Part shown: piece by piece, positions 36,146 through 38,542 of the stretch
Numbering within the stretch: the stretch's first letter is position 1
Layout: each line of letters begins with the position of its first letter
Assembly: GCA_947371015.1 (NCBI GenBank)
Contig: CANBNK010000037.1
Coordinates: forward strand, 1-38,542
Origin: Acetobacteraceae bacterium
GTDB lineage: Bacteria > Pseudomonadota > Alphaproteobacteria > Acetobacterales > Acetobacteraceae
Direction: 5' to 3'
Length of the DNA stretch: 38,542 nt
Notes under the pieces: generated by a model
What the model was told of the DNA's origin: nothing
Database searches by the model: none
The model's input: only the letters and a program-made list of their open reading frames with translations
Translations under genes and position numbers: made by a program

Positions 36146-37539
36146 CAGCGCTGCGCGCCCAGCACGGTGAGCAGCGGGGCGAAGTCGGTCAGCGTCTCGA
36201 AGCGCTCGACCGCCTGGACCACCGTGTCCTGCTCGGCGCGGGTCAGGATGCCCTCCAGGTTGCCGCGGAATTTCTGCTCGACCTCGGCCGCCGTCACCGG
36301 GTTTTCCGGGCTGGCGCGGCGGTGCAGTTCCTCGTGCCGCAGGGTGCGGCCGTCGCGGGTACGCACCACCAGCCGGGCGGCGTGGCGGAAGGCGGGGCCC
36401 ATGGCTTCCAGCTCGGGGTCCTCATGCGCGGAGATGCGGCCGATCATGGCCATGATCTCCGGCGCGGCCAGCTTGTCCTCGGTGAAGGCCGCCGCCGTGA
36501 CCTGACCATTCAGTGCCGTCACGGCCAACCCATAAAACAGGTTCATCTGCGCGGCGGTGATGCCGGCGGGCTTGTAGGTCCAGGCACAGTGCACATAGGT
36601 CATGTGGCCGATGCCGACCTCGATGCGCTCGATGTCCGCAGGTGCCAGCTTTGCGTCGGCCATCACGCGGCGCAGGCTGTCCAGCGCGGCGTGGATGCTG
36701 GTGACGGTGGGGTACATCTTGAAGCCGGTGTTCAGCGTCTCCCACGTCTCGCCCAGGCCAGCGGTCAGCTTCTCCGGCTTCGGCGTGCGCGCCAGGGAGG
36801 AGAGGAATCCGCCATAGGGTGCTTCGAAGATGTCGCTGATACCCGTAAAGCCGCGCGACGCCAGTTCGGCCGCGCGGACGCCGCTTTCCCCGGCGCGGCC
36901 GGCGTGCAGGCGCTTGACCATGGCGCCTTCCTGCGCCGCCATCAGCCCAGCCGCGCAGGAACCGGCGATGCCGAAGGCGTTGCGCATGGCCGCCGCGTCC
37001 AACCCCATCAGGCTGCCGGCGGTGGCCGCCGCCACGATGGTCCCGCTGGTGCCCTGCGGGTGGAAGCCGTTCAGGAACAGCGCTGTCGTCGCGGCATTGC
37101 CGACGCGCGTGCCGCATTCATAGCCGGCGACGATGGCGGCCAGCATCTGCTTGCCAGTCGCGCCGCGCTGCTCGGCGAAGCCGAGCGCGATCGGGCTGGT
37201 CAGGCTATTCGGGTGCAGCACGCTTTCCTTGTGGATATCGTCCATCTCGAAGGCGTGGCCCGCGGTGCCATTGGCCAGCGCCGCCTGCGCCCAACTGCCC
37301 TTCGCGCCGGTGCCCCAGAGGCTGACGGCGGGCGTCGCGCCCTCGGCCAGCACCACTTGGTGCAGCAGCCGGGTCCAGGGCAGCGTCGCGCCGTGCAGGC
37401 ACACGCCGATGCCGTCCAGCAGGTTCAGTTTTGCTTGTTCCACCACCCGCCCCGGCAGGTCCTCATATCGCAGCCCCGCGGCGAAGGCCGCCAGGTCGCG
37501 GGTGGCGTTGGGCAGCAGGGGGGCGGCTTCGGTGCTCAT
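36145..37539 (-). CDS. MmgE/PrpD family protein
   Basis: The 464-residue protein belongs to the family of 2-methylcitrate dehydratase, cis-aconitate decarboxylase and iminodisuccinate epimerase. Hallmarks: NGTAGHAFEMDDIH near 90-104, GFHPQGTSGTIVAAA, KRLHAGRAGESGVRAAELA, and KMYPTVTSIHAALD. The N-terminal helical domain and the C-terminal lid are both full length. The reaction on a hydroxy- or unsaturated polycarboxylate cannot be fixed from sequence, because the family has several activities. No prpB/prpC genes lie nearby, so a methylcitrate cycle is not supported. Its stop overlaps the start of the SDR gene; a purine-rich AAGGAAA precedes the ATG at 37537-37539. Confidence 0.9.
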   Translation of the reverse strand: MSTEAAPLLPNATRDLAAFAAGLRYEDLPGRVVEQAKLNLLDGIGVCLHGATLPWTRLLHQVVLAEGATPAVSLWGTGAKGSWAQAALANGTAGHAFEMDDIHKESVLHPNSLTSPIALGFAEQRGATGKQMLAAIVAGYECGTRVGNAATTALFLNGFHPQGTSGTIVAAATAGSLMGLDAAAMRNAFGIAGSCAAGLMAAQEGAMVKRLHAGRAGESGVRAAELASRGFTGISDIFEAPYGGFLSSLARTPKPEKLTAGLGETWETLNTGFKMYPTVTSIHAALDSLRRVMADAKLAPADIERIEVGIGHMTYVHCAWTYKPAGITAAQMNLFYGLAVTALNGQVTAAAFTEDKLAAPEIMAMIGRISAHEDPELEAMGPAFRHAARLVVRTRDGRTLRHEELHRRASPENPVTAAEVEQKFRGNLEGILTRAEQDTVVQAVERFETLTDFAPLLTVLGAQR

Positions 37540-37588
37540 GGGCGGGGAATTTCCTTCTCCCGGCCAGCATGCCGCGCCCGGCGGCTGG

Positions 37589-38542
37589 CTACAATGTCAG
37601 GCCCAACTCGGCGGCCTCGGCGGGGGTCAGGATGCCCGTCGCGCGCGGGCTCTGGTCCTGCTGCCACTTGATCAGCGCGGCCTGCACGCTGGCGTCGAAC
37701 TGCTCGCCGGCGCGCAGCCGCAGCTTGGCCCGCAGCGCGGTCACGGCCGGGCCGGAGGAGCCGAAGCGCAGCCGCTTCAGCTCTGCCTCCGGCTTGCCGG
37801 CGGCCAGCAGCCGCGCCTCGCGCCCGGTCAGCAGCATGTAGGTATATTGCGCCGTGTCGTCGTTGCGGCTGGTGTCCGGCACGTAGTCGTCACCCACGGT
37901 GCCCAGAGCGCGGCAGAACTCGGCCCAGGGGCCGGTCATCTTGCCTTCGCGGAAATAGCCGGGGATGACCTGGCAGCCGGCACTGTCGAACTTCAACGGG
38001 TAGCGGCGGTTGTCGTCGCCATAGGCGACATGAATGTTGTCGCAGGGCAGCAGCGGGCCGTCCCAGTCGTCGCTGGCGCGGAACTGCATCTTGTTGTCGT
38101 CCACCTTGCGGGTGCGCAGCACCATTACCTGGCGCTGTTGCAACAGCGCCACCGGCAGCGGGTTGGGGCTGCTGGCGCGATGGGTGCCCACCTTGTAGCC
38201 GTGCACGCCCGTGGGCAGCAGGTTGGCATATTTGCCGCTGGCCAGCTTGGTCTGCACGTACATGTAGTCGGCATTGCAGACGGTGGAAGCGGGGAAGCCG
38301 GCCAACGTGCCATCCGGCCGCAGGATGCCGAGCGTGCATTGGAAGGTCTGGTGGTTCGGCGTGCTCTCGCGCAGTTCCAGGCTGGGGCCAAAAGCGCCCA
38401 CCGGGGAGACCAGCGAACAGCCGCGCAGGCCGAACAGCAGCCCAGGTCCACGCTGCGGCCAGGCGCTTTTCGCCGGCAGGTTGAAGCCGTTCAGCGCGGC
38501 GTGGCGGTACAGCGTCTCGGCGGTGATGCGGAAGCTGTCGGC
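37589..38542 (-). CDS. Protein with C-terminal peptidoglycan-binding domain, 5' end beyond the window
   Basis: The frame is open from the right edge to the TAG at 37589-37591 (317 codons seen), so the start lies outside. The visible part begins ADSFRITAETLYRHAALNGF and continues through a Cys-containing region of unknown fold (CDNIHVAYGD, AGCQVIPGYFREGKMTGPW), then ends with a PG_binding_1-like helical domain (last 60 residues: RFGSSGPAVTALRAKL, AALIKWQQ, TGILTPAEAAELGL). It probably acts at the cell wall, but no signal peptide is visible because the N-terminus is missing. A GTG at 38399-38401 is in frame, but the upstream codons are equally coding-like. Confidence 0.75.
   Translation of the reverse strand, partial: ADSFRITAETLYRHAALNGFNLPAKSAWPQRGPGLLFGLRGCSLVSPVGAFGPSLELRESTPNHQTFQCTLGILRPDGTLAGFPASTVCNADYMYVQTKLASGKYANLLPTGVHGYKVGTHRASSPNPLPVALLQQRQVMVLRTRKVDDNKMQFRASDDWDGPLLPCDNIHVAYGDDNRRYPLKFDSAGCQVIPGYFREGKMTGPWAEFCRALGTVGDDYVPDTSRNDDTAQYTYMLLTGREARLLAAGKPEAELKRLRFGSSGPAVTALRAKLRLRAGEQFDASVQAALIKWQQDQSPRATGILTPAEAAELGLTL

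Noticed and set aside
36145-37539. 2-methylcitrate cycle (prpD) operon
   Set aside because: No prpB, prpC or AcnD/PrpF genes lie nearby; the MmgE/PrpD family covers several other reactions.

Overview
The window is 38.5 kb of very G+C-rich DNA, densely coding, with genes in short operons on both strands. No tRNA, rRNA, insertion sequence, phage gene or CRISPR array was seen. The gene content suggests an alphaproteobacterium of the Acetobacteraceae (Roseomonas-like): a truA / dapE / dapD neighbourhood, a DUF2336 protein, and many TctC/Bug-type solute-binding proteins beside small catabolic operons. This placement is inferred from gene content and composition, not from a search.

Left part (1-5639) is mostly housekeeping and signalling: the end of truA, a small membrane protein, dapE and dapD of lysine biosynthesis on the minus strand, then a diguanylate cyclase (PAS/GAF-like/GGDEF) whose stop overlaps the start of a DUF2336 protein.

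The middle (5781-28817) is a mosaic of catabolic units. (a) A minus-strand operon holds a DszC/HpaB-like flavin monooxygenase, a VOC protein, a Bug protein and a two-subunit ComDE-like ThDP decarboxylase. A TetR gene is divergent from it, and a clear operator/promoter lies between them. (b) Downstream of tetR are a hydantoinase A/B pair and a dialkylglycine-decarboxylase-like PLP enzyme joined by 4-bp overlaps, then a secreted NHL beta-propeller protein behind a strong inverted repeat. (c) A minus-strand pair has a Bug protein abutting an enoyl-CoA hydratase. (d) An AcnA-type aconitase overlaps a divergent TctC-type receptor by one base. (e) A plus-strand operon has a Bug protein, Rieske oxygenase alpha and beta subunits, a maleylacetate-reductase-like Fe-ADH homologue, an HSL-family esterase and an SDR, followed by another Bug protein.

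The right part (28848-38542) holds a complete five-gene Liv-type ABC transporter on the minus strand, a divergent CaiB-type CoA transferase, a minus-strand operon of MmgE/PrpD protein, 3-hydroxybutyrate-dehydrogenase-like SDR and stand-alone CinA-domain protein, and finally a peptidoglycan-binding-domain protein that runs off the right edge.

The overall picture is capture of organic acids or aromatic compounds by periplasmic receptors (five TctC/Bug proteins without any TctA/TctB membrane partner here, plus one ABC system), each tied to a few enzymes that process the substrate. Strong inverted repeats mark most operon ends. The least ordinary points are the HyuAB plus dialkylglycine-decarboxylase trio, the aconitase-receptor coupling, and the TetR-controlled ThDP decarboxylase/monooxygenase operon.
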